Shown here: in pieces, positions 33,780 to 42,605 of the stretch | Numbering within the stretch: the stretch's first letter is position 1 | How the letters are laid out: each line of letters starts with the position of its first letter | Assembly (NCBI GenBank): GCA_020633335.1 | Contig: JACKDU010000004.1 | Span: 310,001-374,000 of the forward strand | Source: Myxococcales bacterium | Lineage (GTDB): Bacteria > Myxococcota_A > Polyangia > Nannocystales > Nannocystaceae | Reading direction: 5' to 3' | DNA length: 64,000 bases | The notes under the pieces: generated by a model | Told to the model about the DNA's origin: nothing | The model's database searches: none | Seen by the model: only the letters and a program-made list of their open reading frames with translations | Made by a program: the position numbers and the translations under genes

Positions 33780-34616
33780 ATGACCAAACTGAGAGCCAGG
33801 ATTTCATCGGCCTTGATCGCCGTCGCAGTGCTCCTTCCCGCGTCGCTCGCGCTCGGCTCGGAGACTGTCTACTTCGCACCAGAGGTTCGAGAGGACCCCG
33901 ACCTACTCGAGCTCCTCTACTTCAAGGTAACGGTCGACCATGAATCGGGCTCCACGCTTGACTGGTCGAACACCAGAATCGTCCGAGATGGTTCACCAAT
34001 CCGTCTGTACTTTCGATCTTCTCGCACCGCCCCCAGCTACGGCTTCTGCTTCAAGTTCTCCTTCGAGGACGGCGACCGCGTGCGCACCCGGCACTACTGC
34101 GATCGCTGGCGAGACTCAAAGCTGCATTCCATCGAGATTCTATCCGCCTCAGAGGCCCGGAGACTGTCTTCGTTTCGCTTGCACACCTACGACGTTCGTG
34201 GGGTCCCCAGGGATTGGGACGGCAGCGGAGACCCGCCTGGGATGCTTGCGCACGACATTGAAGACTACTCTCTCAAGGATGCAACGATCGTCTCCGCCTC
34301 GATCGATGCGCTCAAGTCGGCTGTGACGACGAGTGCCAAGGGAGTGCTGCTCTGCGCACACCCCTCGGCAACCTACAAGGGGGTGTCTATCGACGATCTT
34401 CGTCTTGGCGACAGCGTCGGGTGGATTGACTTTACAATTGCATATCAGTGCGAGGTGCTCAGGCGCCCGTGTTCGATGTCTCTTCGCGCGAAATTCAAGG
34501 AACGACGCTTCGAAGCCCTCTCCGTGACGTCAGACACCGCACTCACGAACGCGACCGTTGGCCTGGATGTCTGTGAGGCGCTCATCCGCGACGCCATCGA
34601 TGCAATTCGGCACTGA
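33780..34616 (+). CDS. Secreted protein of unknown function
   Basis: A 278-aa protein with a signal peptide (MTKLRARISSALIAVAVLLPASLALGSE, cleavage after ALG). The mature part has a beta-rich first half (SETVYFAPEVREDPDLLELLYFKVTVDH, YGFCFKFSFEDGDRV) and a second half with an alpha/beta look (AHPSATYKGVSIDDLRLGDSVGWIDFTIAYQC). No family recognised. It is transcribed away from the lipoprotein/EAD set across about 118 bases. Shared ancestry or co-regulation with that set is likely but not proven. Confidence 0.7.
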   Translation: MTKLRARISSALIAVAVLLPASLALGSETVYFAPEVREDPDLLELLYFKVTVDHESGSTLDWSNTRIVRDGSPIRLYFRSSRTAPSYGFCFKFSFEDGDRVRTRHYCDRWRDSKLHSIEILSASEARRLSSFRLHTYDVRGVPRDWDGSGDPPGMLAHDIEDYSLKDATIVSASIDALKSAVTTSAKGVLLCAHPSATYKGVSIDDLRLGDSVGWIDFTIAYQCEVLRRPCSMSLRAKFKERRFEALSVTSDTALTNATVGLDVCEALIRDAIDAIRH

Positions 34617-34763
34617 TTCGGACGCGAGCATCCCAGGCAGAGGCGGCAACCTGGTGCCAGCGGCGAAGCCTGGGCGCGACCGCCGGGCGATCACGCGCGT
34701 GCTTGCATCGTAGCCGGAGTCAGCATCGAGGGTGCATGGACCACGGCGGCCCGCGACCGCCGC

Positions 34764-35220
34764 TCAGAAGCTCGCCGGCAGGTCCCAGGAGCTCAGCGTC
34801 CCCGGCTGGACGTACTTCACCGGCGTGAACCAGAGCTTGCCGCTCGGCGAGACCGCGACCCGCCCCTTGCCCGGCATCGTCGCGAAGTCCTCGACCTCGC
34901 CGGTGAAGGGGTGGACCCGGACGACCTCGAGGCTCGCCAGGCTCGCGTAGACGTTGCCGTCGAAGGCGTCGTGGCTGAGGCTGGTGACGTCGCTCATCAG
35001 GTCGACGACGAAGTCCGCCTCCTTGGTCAGGGTGTTGAAGCGGTAGATCCCGCCGCCGATCAGCGCGACCAGGACGTGGACCGATGAGACTGGCGCGCTC
35101 GCGGTCACCCGGGCGTCGAACTTGTACTCGACCGCGACCTCCATCTTGTCGAGGTCGACCGAGTTGTAGTCGCCGTTGGCGGTCTGGTTGCCGACGTAGA
35201 GGACGCGGGCTTCGGCCGAC
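34764..35220 (-). pseudogene. 3' remnant of a beta-propeller-like protein gene
   Basis: The minus-strand frame from about 35215 down reads EARVLYVGNQTANGDYNSVD...ALIGGGIYRFNTLTKEADFV...HDAFDGNVYASLASLEVVRVHPFTGEVEDFATMP...SPSGKLWFTP, repeats typical of YVTN/NHL-like propellers. The frame upstream of this point is IS sequence, so only the last 150 or so residues of a larger gene remain. The break coincides with the beginning of IS21 debris. Confidence 0.7.
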
Positions 35221-35260
35221 CTGGAAGAGAAGAAACCAAACCGCCGTTCTGAGCCTCCAG

Positions 35261-35281
35261 AGCCCCCGAAAGGGGGCTTTT
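35261..35281 (+). terminator. Intrinsic terminator
   Basis: A perfect GC stem, AGCCCCC / GGGGGCT, closes a GAAA tetraloop and is followed by TTTT. It sits in the debris between the truncated propeller gene and the istA remnant, and now terminates nothing obvious. Confidence 0.85.
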
Positions 35282-35389
35282 CATATTCGCGCCCTCTGCG
35301 CAACGCACCGCGGGAGTACGCGGAAGTTGGCACTGGCGTGGTACGGATACGTCACGGGATCGGCGGGTCTGGAACGCGCCGTCCCCGGG

Positions 35390-36190
35390 GCGGCGAGCTC
35401 GTCGTCGAGGCCTTCGAGGAGCTCGGCGGCGCCCCCAAGAGCCTCAAGGCGGCGGTGATCCGCGCGGCCTTCGGGGTCGACGTCGACGAGCGAGCCGAGC
35501 TCTGCCGATCGTACCGCGAGCTCGCGCGCCACTACGGGGCCCGGATCGACCCGACGCCGCCGGTGAGCCCGCAGATGAAGGGCCGCGTCGAGTCGGCGGT
35601 CCGCTACATCAAGCGCAACTTCCTGCCGACGCTCGGCCCTGGCGAGCACACGGTCGACGAGGTCGCCGCGGCGCTCCCGCGCTGGGTCGAGCGGACCGCC
35701 AACCAGCGGATCCACGGGACCACGGGACAGCGACCGGCGGAGGCCTTCGAGGTCGAGCGCGCCGCCCTCGTCCCGCTGCCGGCGACCCGCTACCGACCGA
35801 CGATCTGGAAGAAGGCGCGGGTCCATCGGGACAGCCACGTCGTCTTTGAGCGCCGCCTCTACTCGGTCCCCTGGCGGCTGATCGGCAAGGAGGTCTGGCT
35901 CCGCGTCGACCCGGAGAGCGTGACGATCTTCTGCGACGACGCCCGCGTGGCCGCTCACGCCCGCCGCGGCCCTGGCCCACGCAGCACCCTGCCGGACCAC
36001 CTCCCGGCCGAGCGGGCGGCGCTCGGCCAGCGCAGCCGCGGCTTCTGGGAGGAGCGCGCGGCGGCGATCGGCCCCGAGGTCCGGGACTTCGTCGTCGCCG
36101 TCTTCGAGCGCGACGACGTGCTCAGCATGCTCCGGCCGGTCCAGGCGATCGTCACCCACCTCGAGGGCTTTCCGAGGGAGCGGGCGATCG
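35390..36190 (+). pseudogene. istA remnant (IS21 family transposase, 5' truncated)
   Basis: This encodes the middle and C-terminal parts of an IS21 transposase: EAFEELGGAPKSLKAAVIRAAF, ELARHYGARIDPTPPVSPQMKGRVES (the DDE Glu region), the REQRIHGTT-like TANQRIHGTTGQRP, and RRLYSVPWRLIGKEVWLRVD. The helix-turn-helix N-terminus and first Asp are missing, and the segment between GGAPK and LKAAV, which should carry VPDN with the second Asp, is deleted. The family-like reading ends at EGFPRERA; beyond it the strand carries an inverted istB piece. Confidence 0.75.
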
Positions 36191-36288
36191 TCGACGGCCT
36201 CTCGAAGGCGGAGATCGAGGCTGTCGAGGACGCCGCTGAGGCGCAGCTTCTTGAGGATCGGGGCGAGGTGATCAGTGATGGCGCTCAT
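36186..36288 (-). pseudogene. Inverted istB 5' fragment
   Basis: On the minus strand, from ATG 36288 with GGAGAACC before it, the frame reads MSAITDHLAPILKKLRLSGV then LDSLDLRLREAVDD, matching IstB N-termini of the HLKKLKLSGILDTLELRL type. It then loses likeness. The rest of an istB reads on the opposite strand from 36348, so this piece is inverted relative to its gene. Confidence 0.5.
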
Positions 36289-36347
36289 GGTTCTCCGGGT
36301 GCGGGGGGCGGTGGTGGAAGAGCTCGCTGAGGCGGCGAGCGCAGATC

Positions 36348-36866
36348 CCGAAGGCGAAGATCATCGACCTCGCCACCTGTCATTTCGTCGGCCGCCACGA
36401 GAACGTGCTCCTGATCGGCCCGACCGGCGTCGGCAAGTCGCACATCGCTCAGTCGCTCGGCCACCGCGCCTGCCGCCTCGGCCACCCGGTGCTCTTCACC
36501 AGCGCCCAGGACATGCTCGCCTCGCTGCGGGAGGCCCGGGCCGATCGGACCTACGAGCGCCGCCTCGTCCGCTTCACGACCCCGGAGCTGCTGATCATCG
36601 ACGACCTCGGCCTGCGCCCGCTCCAGCACGACGAGCCCCTCGACCTCTACGAGATCGTCCGCCAGCGCTATCAGCGGAGCGCGACGATCTTCACCTCCAA
36701 CCGGGCGATCGAGGAGTGGGGCCCGATCTTCCACGACGCGATCCTCGCCAGCGCCGCCGTCGATCGGATCCTCCACAACGCCCACGTGATCGTCATGGAG
36801 GGCGACACCTACCGCAACCCACCGCCGGGTCGCCCGCCCTCCAAGACCGCCCTGCGGCCGGCGTGA
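36348..36866 (+). pseudogene. istB remnant (IS21 helper ATPase, 5' truncated)
   Basis: The IstB ATPase from PKAKIIDLATCHFV onward: Walker A GPTGVGKSHIAQ, Walker B ELLIIDDLGLRPL, sensor region IFTSNRAIEEW and the C-terminal HVIVMEGDTYRNP. The first about 80 residues are missing; the frame upstream has stops at 36252 and 36276. The 3' tail and flank up to 37018 look like the remaining IS end. Confidence 0.75.
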
Positions 36867-37018
36867 TCGCCATGCTCACCGCCCGCGCTGACGTGATCCC
36901 CACCCGTGCTCGTCCCCGCCTCGGACGCGCGGACAAGCGGCGACGTGCGGCCGCCGTGATCGTCGCGGATGGCTCTGGCACCACAGCGCGATCCGGCTGG
37001 CCGAGGTTACACTTCTGG

Positions 37019-37384
37019 CTCTACTCACACATTCGTGGGCTAGAGGGGCACGACGTGCGGCCATGGCAGCGTGATTCCTCCGCAGCAGAGGAGCAGCATG
37101 GAGGCGAAGCTGGCGAGCCGCCGGAAGCCGTAGGAGCGGGAGGTGACGACGCGGGCCTTGCGGTTGAGGCCCTCGGTGATCGCGTTGGTCAGGCCGACCT
37201 CGACGTAGGCGACGATCCCGTCGAAGTGCTCGGCGATCGTCTCGGCGGCCCCTTCTCGAGCTCGTCGAGCTTGCGACGGGCGACGGCGTCGAGGCGCCAC
37301 GGCGATCTCTGGAGGGCGTAGCGGGTGCCCTTCAGGGCGCGCTTCTCGTCGGGCTCGCGGAGCTCGGCGACCATGCCCCGGCGA
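37019..37384 (-). pseudogene. Truncated ISL3 copy with internal deletion
   Basis: It begins with the same end as the ISL3 element at 27241 (GGCTCTACTCACACATTCGTG) and follows it almost base for base. At about 37250 it jumps across some 140 bases (GGCGGCC joined to CCTTCTCG, short CC homology), then resumes until 37384, where similarity stops abruptly. The transposase C-terminus is therefore present but broken and lacks the DDE core. Confidence 0.88.
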
Positions 37385-37481
37385 AGGCTGGGCTGAAGCG
37401 AGGGAACACCTCAGAGCCTGCTCTTCCGTGAACTTGTTGACCTTCTCCCTGCCCCACCTCTGCCTCGTTCATCGAGGTGGC

Positions 37482-39839
37482 CTACAAGTCGTTGAACGGA
37501 CTCGGGAGATCCTCTGGCTCGACTCCTGTCCAACTTGGAGTTCCATCGACGATCCCTTTTTCCCATCTGAGACCGCTGATTTGCCTCGCACTGCTCTCCC
37601 AGAAGTATGCGTCATAAACTCGAATGAAGCCAGGCTTGCAGTTACCATATTGGTACTCGGGGACAATTCCACTAACGGCCCGAATCTCGATCATGAGACG
37701 CTTTCCGCCAATGCCGCCGGGGGGAGCATAGAAGATTCGCTCCTTGTTGTCCGTGGGAGATTCACTGCTGGCAAGAATGGTGACAGGCTGAAGCTTCTCG
37801 TCGCACCCCCAGAGAAATACATCGATATTGGCAATCCCTTCAAGTGGAGAGTCGCCGATGCTCTCATGCCTCCGATCATACCACCAAATTACATATTTCA
37901 AAACGTCAGCACCGCTCGGCAACGGCTCGCCATTATTCAGGTAGATCTGCAAGGACTCACCTGACGAAATGCACCCGACGCCAGAACTGTATCCCCAGGG
38001 AGGAGACATCCCACCCCTCCCAAGGCTCAACTGCCACCCTCCCCCCAGATCAAGGGGACTAGCCGCAAAAGAGTCGAACTTCCGCAGTTTCATCCTGCCA
38101 GCCCCGTAGCCCCTGTCAAAGCCTGAGTTCAACTTGTACGAAGGCTGCCCCTCGTCGCCCTTCAGGCCGGCAGAGCGATCTCCCATCAAGAGGAGATTCG
38201 CGTACAAGACCCCTGGATCCTGAATCAGAAATGACTCCACGACTCGGACATAGTGATCCGTGATGACCACCGCAGCCGCAGTCACAAGCGGGGTCGAAAA
38301 GCTTGTGCCGGACTGAGATTCCTTTGACTTGGGATCGACCAGGCCGCCAGATTGGCTCAGCATATGGGAACTACCGCCATACGCGGCAATGTCGACGATG
38401 GTCCGACCCCGTCCGTGAGCGTAGTCATCGGAGACCCCACCTCTAGACGAATTTGGAGCAATCTGCCCCGCGAACCGGACGGCGTTGAGCGTGCTGCTGA
38501 GGGTGAATATGTAGTTGCCGACCGTAAATGCGCCAATCGCCGATCCTGGCGGCGTCACAGAGCAGACACCGATCCCCTCTTCGGCCGCGGCGTTCCCCGC
38601 GCTCTTGATCAGAAGGATACCGTGCTCGAACAGATCATTGACCGTCACCGACATGGGGTCATTGCCGTTGCAGCTATCAGGAAAACCCCACGAAAACCCC
38701 TGGGACATATTGACTGCAGTTGGCTTTGGCGAGATCGTCATCACATGCTGAATTGCAGCTATCGCCGCAGCCCCCTGCCCATAATCCGCCTGCCCGAATG
38801 ACGGCGCGATGTCGTAAATGTGTGCCCTGGCGCGGCGCGCCATTCCAGACGTCTGCCTCGCATTCCAGCCGGTATACTTATTCTGAACATCCTGGCCGTG
38901 TGTATGATCACCAATTATCAGTCCTGCAACTGAAGTCCCATGATCAGTGCCGCAGTCACCGAAACAAGGTGATGCCTTCGGGCTGCATGCCGACTTGGCA
39001 TTGTTGCAGCCATAATGGCCGACTATGCGAGATACATTCTTGCTGCCGTCAGTGAAGAATGCGGGGTGGTTTGAGTTTGTGGCGCCGTCAATGATGCCGA
39101 CGCTTAGTGCGACCGGTATGTCCCCCAGGTAGTCGTCGCCGTGGGAGCCATCGTACGGAATCCCTAGTGTCCAGAAGGGCACACTATCGGGTTCAATGTA
39201 CTGGTCGAACTGCTCGCCCATCGAGATGGTCTCTCGAAAATACTCCGGGGTGGCGCTTGGTTCTTCTTCAATCCCTTCGACCTCATCAAGCTGAAGAAGC
39301 CGGCGAATCGTCCTGATGTCGAGATTGGCGATAATGACGGGAGAGAGACTCCCTGCGAATCGGATGTCCCCTTCACCAGCAAGAATAACATCCCGTACAC
39401 GGCAAAGTTGACGGGTCGTTAGAGATACGCGCTCCGCAAGAAGACGCCCCCTCGTGGCCTCGTAGTCAAGTCGGCTGTGAACCTGCCCCTGCGCTATCGC
39501 CCTCTCGATCTCGGAAGTGAGGGTGACCGCTGTTGCGCGGCGTACCCGGATGATAACTTGTAGATGATCGGATAACCCGCCGTTCTGGAGACGCTCCCGG
39601 AAGGCAGTCGACGATTTCGACTTCGTGGACAATCTCGACTGATTCGGTGCCGGTGACGTTTCGTGGCATGTGCCCGACTCCCTTCGCCCCTCGCACCTGG
39701 TCACAGGAACCTCAACTACACTCGAGGCCTTCCTTCGATTGCCATGGGGGTCGACCACGACTGAATCCCTCAGCATATATCGATGTCCGCTCGGCGAATC
39801 TACGACGTCGACAAAGGGGGCCCCAATGGAACTCCGCAT
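37482..39839 (-). CDS. Subtilisin-like serine protease (S8 family)
   Basis: A 785-aa subtilase. The catalytic triad is visible: Asp near residue 250 (VGIIDGATNSNHPAF), His near 300 (GTDHGTSVAGLI) and Ser near 511 (QSGTSFSTPLVTAAA), with the oxyanion Asn near 414 (KSAGNAAAEEG). The about 230 residues before it resemble an inhibitor-like propeptide region (AFRERLQNGGLSDHLQVIIRV...). A beta-rich C-terminal region of about 200 residues may be a pre-peptidase-like domain. ATG 39839 has a GGAG site; the frame is open upstream to 40166 and the start is uncertain. No signal peptide is evident. GC is lower than in the chromosomal flanks. Confidence 0.85.
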   Translation of the reverse strand: MRSSIGAPFVDVVDSPSGHRYMLRDSVVVDPHGNRRKASSVVEVPVTRCEGRRESGTCHETSPAPNQSRLSTKSKSSTAFRERLQNGGLSDHLQVIIRVRRATAVTLTSEIERAIAQGQVHSRLDYEATRGRLLAERVSLTTRQLCRVRDVILAGEGDIRFAGSLSPVIIANLDIRTIRRLLQLDEVEGIEEEPSATPEYFRETISMGEQFDQYIEPDSVPFWTLGIPYDGSHGDDYLGDIPVALSVGIIDGATNSNHPAFFTDGSKNVSRIVGHYGCNNAKSACSPKASPCFGDCGTDHGTSVAGLIIGDHTHGQDVQNKYTGWNARQTSGMARRARAHIYDIAPSFGQADYGQGAAAIAAIQHVMTISPKPTAVNMSQGFSWGFPDSCNGNDPMSVTVNDLFEHGILLIKSAGNAAAEEGIGVCSVTPPGSAIGAFTVGNYIFTLSSTLNAVRFAGQIAPNSSRGGVSDDYAHGRGRTIVDIAAYGGSSHMLSQSGGLVDPKSKESQSGTSFSTPLVTAAAVVITDHYVRVVESFLIQDPGVLYANLLLMGDRSAGLKGDEGQPSYKLNSGFDRGYGAGRMKLRKFDSFAASPLDLGGGWQLSLGRGGMSPPWGYSSGVGCISSGESLQIYLNNGEPLPSGADVLKYVIWWYDRRHESIGDSPLEGIANIDVFLWGCDEKLQPVTILASSESPTDNKERIFYAPPGGIGGKRLMIEIRAVSGIVPEYQYGNCKPGFIRVYDAYFWESSARQISGLRWEKGIVDGTPSWTGVEPEDLPSPFNDL

Positions 39840-40200
39840 GATGCTCCGGAGAGGGTGATGGAAGAACTCTCTTCTGAGTGCTTCGCGTGCGGCGTGCTGA
39901 GTCTCTTTGGAAGATCGGGGGTGGTGAGTGTTTTCCGGACTTCGATTATCGGCTCGGAGTGTCCCGCTGGAATGGCATAGTTCCTGGGGAAGAATCTCAT
40001 GCTGGCGTGCCGCGCGAGCCTCTCCTTCAGGGGGAGGGCGTATTCTAGACTCTCGGCCATCGAGTTCGTTGGGGCTGACCTCATGGCCGCGAGTCGACAT
40101 GCCATTGGCTCGCGGGAGTTCTCTTGATGTTGCATGGATGCCGGGATTGTTTCTGTGGTCAATCATTCAGCACATCCCATAGGATTCAACGGTCGCATTG
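39840..40200. other. Upstream region of the subtilase gene
   Basis: About 360 bases between the subtilase start and the next gene's stop. The subtilase frame stays open to 40166, so part of it may code for an N-terminal extension (Arg- and Glu-rich, no signal peptide or domain seen). I see no other gene, RNA or clear hairpin. Confidence 0.4.
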
Positions 40201-41310
40201 CTAGCAGCCGTACAGGGCAACCCACGGCGGCGCTGGGGCGTTTGAGTTGCTCGCCCACTCAGCATGAAGCGTCGCTTGGCCGGGTATACTCGTCGAGAAG
40301 TAGTAGTCATGTTCCTCCGTGCAGCCTTCCGCGCAGTCGCCGAAGCGGTCCTCGAAGACGTAGTGCCAGACATCGCCCTCGACCGTGACGCAGATGCTCG
40401 GCCCGTCGCCGGCTACTCCTAACGGATGGGCGTTCATGACTCCGGGCAAGTCTTCGTAGCTTGGTGCGATTTTCCACATGTTGAAGTTATTAGCCGTCCG
40501 AAGGACCGCCACTGTCCCGTCGTTGGAGATCAAGACAGTGTGAAAGCCATACCAGGCATTGAGGCAATCCCATCCGTGGTATGTTCCGTCTTTGACCATC
40601 TGAGAGGTAGGCTCATCGAAGACGATGGCGAAATTGGGTATCGACCATTCGAAATAGTCGATGTTCTTGACCTCCGGATAGTCGCATCGGATGGCGTAGA
40701 CGTCGTCAACCAGGCGATCGTAGGTCTCCTGGTCGGCGAAGAAGTCCCCGTCGAGCTCGACGGCGAGTCCCTCGAGGCGCGGGTCCTCGCGCGGTGTTTG
40801 GGCGAACTCTGCGGGCGTCCCGAAGCCACCTGGGTCGTCGCAGCCGATGGGGACGACCCCGCCTTCGGGTGCCTCTTCGTCGCCCCCCCCGCCGACGGGT
40901 GGCCCGCCACACACTCCCGTGTCCGACGTGGTATCGCTCGTCGTCTCCTCACCTGTCGCGTCTCCGGTCGTGTCCGATGTTGACGTGGTCGACGTGGTCA
41001 ACGCCGCCTCTGTGTCCGATGCTGTCGACGTCGACGTTCCGGGAGTGGCGCTCTCCACGCCTCCGGTCGAGTCGGTCACAGAGGCCGTGGTTCCGGTGGT
41101 CGTCCCGGATACGGTCGACGAGGAAGAGCTCGTCGAGCCGGATGCGCTCGCCCCGAAGGTCCCCTTGCCGCCGCCCCCACAGCCGTCGCCGAATCCGAGT
41201 ACGACGAGTGCCACGGCGGCGATTCGACCTACGGTCTTTCCTGGCTGCGAAGCCGCTTCAACGAGCGCGCCCCGACGAATGATGATCTCAGTCCCAACAA
41301 GTCGCCGCAT
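40201..41310 (-). CDS. Ser/Thr-linker lipoprotein of unknown function
   Basis: A 369-aa exported protein. From ATG 41310 (preceded by GGAGGGAAC) a signal-like stretch TVGRIAAVALVVLGFGDGCGGGG ends in a probable lipobox Cys. A Ser/Thr/Gly linker follows (residues about 48-130), then Asp-rich VCGGPPVGGGGDEEAPEGG and a globular domain (EDPRLEGLAVELDGDFFADQETYDRLVDDVYAIRCDYPEV...WNMW..HYVFEDRFGDCAEGCTEEHDYYFST) that I cannot place. The linker style matches the lipoprotein at 18834, a hallmark of this lineage. Confidence 0.8.
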   Translation of the reverse strand: MRRLVGTEIIIRRGALVEAASQPGKTVGRIAAVALVVLGFGDGCGGGGKGTFGASASGSTSSSSSTVSGTTTGTTASVTDSTGGVESATPGTSTSTASDTEAALTTSTTSTSDTTGDATGEETTSDTTSDTGVCGGPPVGGGGDEEAPEGGVVPIGCDDPGGFGTPAEFAQTPREDPRLEGLAVELDGDFFADQETYDRLVDDVYAIRCDYPEVKNIDYFEWSIPNFAIVFDEPTSQMVKDGTYHGWDCLNAWYGFHTVLISNDGTVAVLRTANNFNMWKIAPSYEDLPGVMNAHPLGVAGDGPSICVTVEGDVWHYVFEDRFGDCAEGCTEEHDYYFSTSIPGQATLHAEWASNSNAPAPPWVALYGC

Positions 41311-41431
41311 CGTTCCCTCCAGCCAGAACCATACCATGCATCGAGCTGCCGGGCACCATGCGCGGGAGCACATGGTGCCCGGCAGCTCGATGGGAAGGCC
41401 ATCCCCCCTGAAGTCCGGCCGCTGAAGGCGG

Positions 41432-41848
41432 CTACCCCTCGCGCAGGATGAGGTCGGCACTGAGTTCGACCCAGAACGGCGTCCCGCCGGTGCTGCACTG
41501 GTTGAACGTCAGGATCAGCTTCAGGAACGGATCCAAATCGCTCGCGGTTGCCGAGAGAAGGCTCGGAACGGAGGTGGAGTCATCGATCGAGGCGCTGAGC
41601 GCCGCGGTTCCCGTCTTGGTGAACTCCGTCGGGTCATCCGGGGACGGGTCGGTGCCGAAGGCCTCAAGGTCCACCGATTGACCCGTGACGAGCGTGCAGG
41701 TCGCGTGGAGCCGGACGGCGAACCGTGCGTAGTAGTACGGAACGACGTTCAGCGCCGAGTGCAGGACGATCGTCTTGGTCGCGTTGTTGCCGAGCCAGGT
41801 GAAGTCGAATCGCTGCTTGGGGATGATTTGGGTGATGATGCCAGCCAT
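41432..41848 (-). CDS. Small beta-rich cassette protein A, copy 1
   Basis: A 138-aa protein without signal peptide: MAGIITQIIPKQRFDFTWLG, then SALNVVPYYYARFAVRLHATCTL, SVDLEAFGTDPSPDDPTEFT, LSATASDLDPFLKLILTFNQ, TPFWVELSADLILRE. Alternating hydrophobic residues suggest a beta sandwich. It is a paralogue of cassette protein C (42177). Third of three minus-strand genes, with a nearly identical copy at 59771. Function unknown. Confidence 0.75.
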   Translation of the reverse strand: MAGIITQIIPKQRFDFTWLGNNATKTIVLHSALNVVPYYYARFAVRLHATCTLVTGQSVDLEAFGTDPSPDDPTEFTKTGTAALSASIDDSTSVPSLLSATASDLDPFLKLILTFNQCSTGGTPFWVELSADLILREG

Positions 41849-41918
41849 GATGCGTTTCTTTCGCTCTCAGCGCACGCACGGGGAGCTCCCATGGTGCTTC
41901 GCGGTTGTGGGTTTGGTT

Positions 41919-42140
41919 CTAGGGGGCGTTGCGGACGCCGACGATGGTCGCGGCGGTGTTGTTGAGGAGCGTGATCCCGTCGCCGGGGGCGACCTCCCAG
42001 TCGATCACGCTGCCCGGCTGGGCAGCGATCTTCTTGGCGAGCTTGCCGCCGATCGAGAGCGCCTCGGCGGGGTTCTCGGTGCTCTGGACCTGGAGGGTCA
42101 CGATGGCCTTGAAGCGGGTGTTGTTCTGGTAGAGGAGCAT
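41919..42140 (-). CDS. Small cassette protein B, copy 1
   Basis: A 73-aa protein (MLLYQNNTRFKAIVTLQVQS, then GGKLAKKIAAQPGSVIDWEV and NNTAATIVGVRNAP) with alternating strand-like residues, no signal and no known domain. It lies between paralogues A and C in one direction, spaced 36 and 70 bases. Its second copy (60258) has the same 73-residue sequence. Confidence 0.7.
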   Translation of the reverse strand: MLLYQNNTRFKAIVTLQVQSTENPAEALSIGGKLAKKIAAQPGSVIDWEVAPGDGITLLNNTAATIVGVRNAP

Positions 42141-42176
42141 GTTTTCCGCCTTGCTGGGTTTGGAGGGGTCGCCGCG

Positions 42177-42605
42177 CTAGAAGTCGCAGAGGACGAGCAC
42201 CGCGCTGAGCTCGACGAAGAAGGGGGTCGAGGGGACACTCCCCTGCGTGGCGATGAAGCGGACGCGGAGGCCAGCCTGGAGGTCGGTCGCCGTGCCCGAG
42301 AGGAGGACCGGCGTCGATGTGCTGCTGGTGATGGTGACCGTCGTGAGCGGGTTTCCGGAGACTCCACGGTCGATGAACTCGGCCGGGTCCTCGTCGCTGG
42401 GGAGCGTGTTGTCGAGCTGGAATTCGACGGACTGACCGGCGTCCATTTGCAGGGAGTGGACCCGGACGAGGAGATGGGTGCGGTAGTACGCTGCGACGGA
42501 GATCGACGGTTGGAGGACGATGGTCTGGGTCGCCCCGTTCGAGAGGTAGGTGAAGTCGTACTGCGTCTTGGGCAGGAGCTTGATTTCAGTGGAATTTCGG
42601 CACAT
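42177..42605 (-). CDS. Small beta-rich cassette protein C, copy 1
   Basis: A 142-aa protein related to cassette protein A: IKLLPKTQYDFTYLSNGATQ, SISVAAYYRTHLLVRVHSL, SVEFQLDNTLPSDEDPAEFI, LSGTATDLQAGLRVRFIATQ, TPFFVELSAVLVL. The shared pattern F-D/Y-F-T-x-L-x-N-x-A-T, then YY-x-R/T-x, then PFW/FVELSA across A and C shows that they arose by duplication. It is first of the three-gene unit, with its upstream region duplicated together with the kinase. Function unknown. Confidence 0.75.
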   Translation of the reverse strand: MCRNSTEIKLLPKTQYDFTYLSNGATQTIVLQPSISVAAYYRTHLLVRVHSLQMDAGQSVEFQLDNTLPSDEDPAEFIDRGVSGNPLTTVTITSSTSTPVLLSGTATDLQAGLRVRFIATQGSVPSTPFFVELSAVLVLCDF

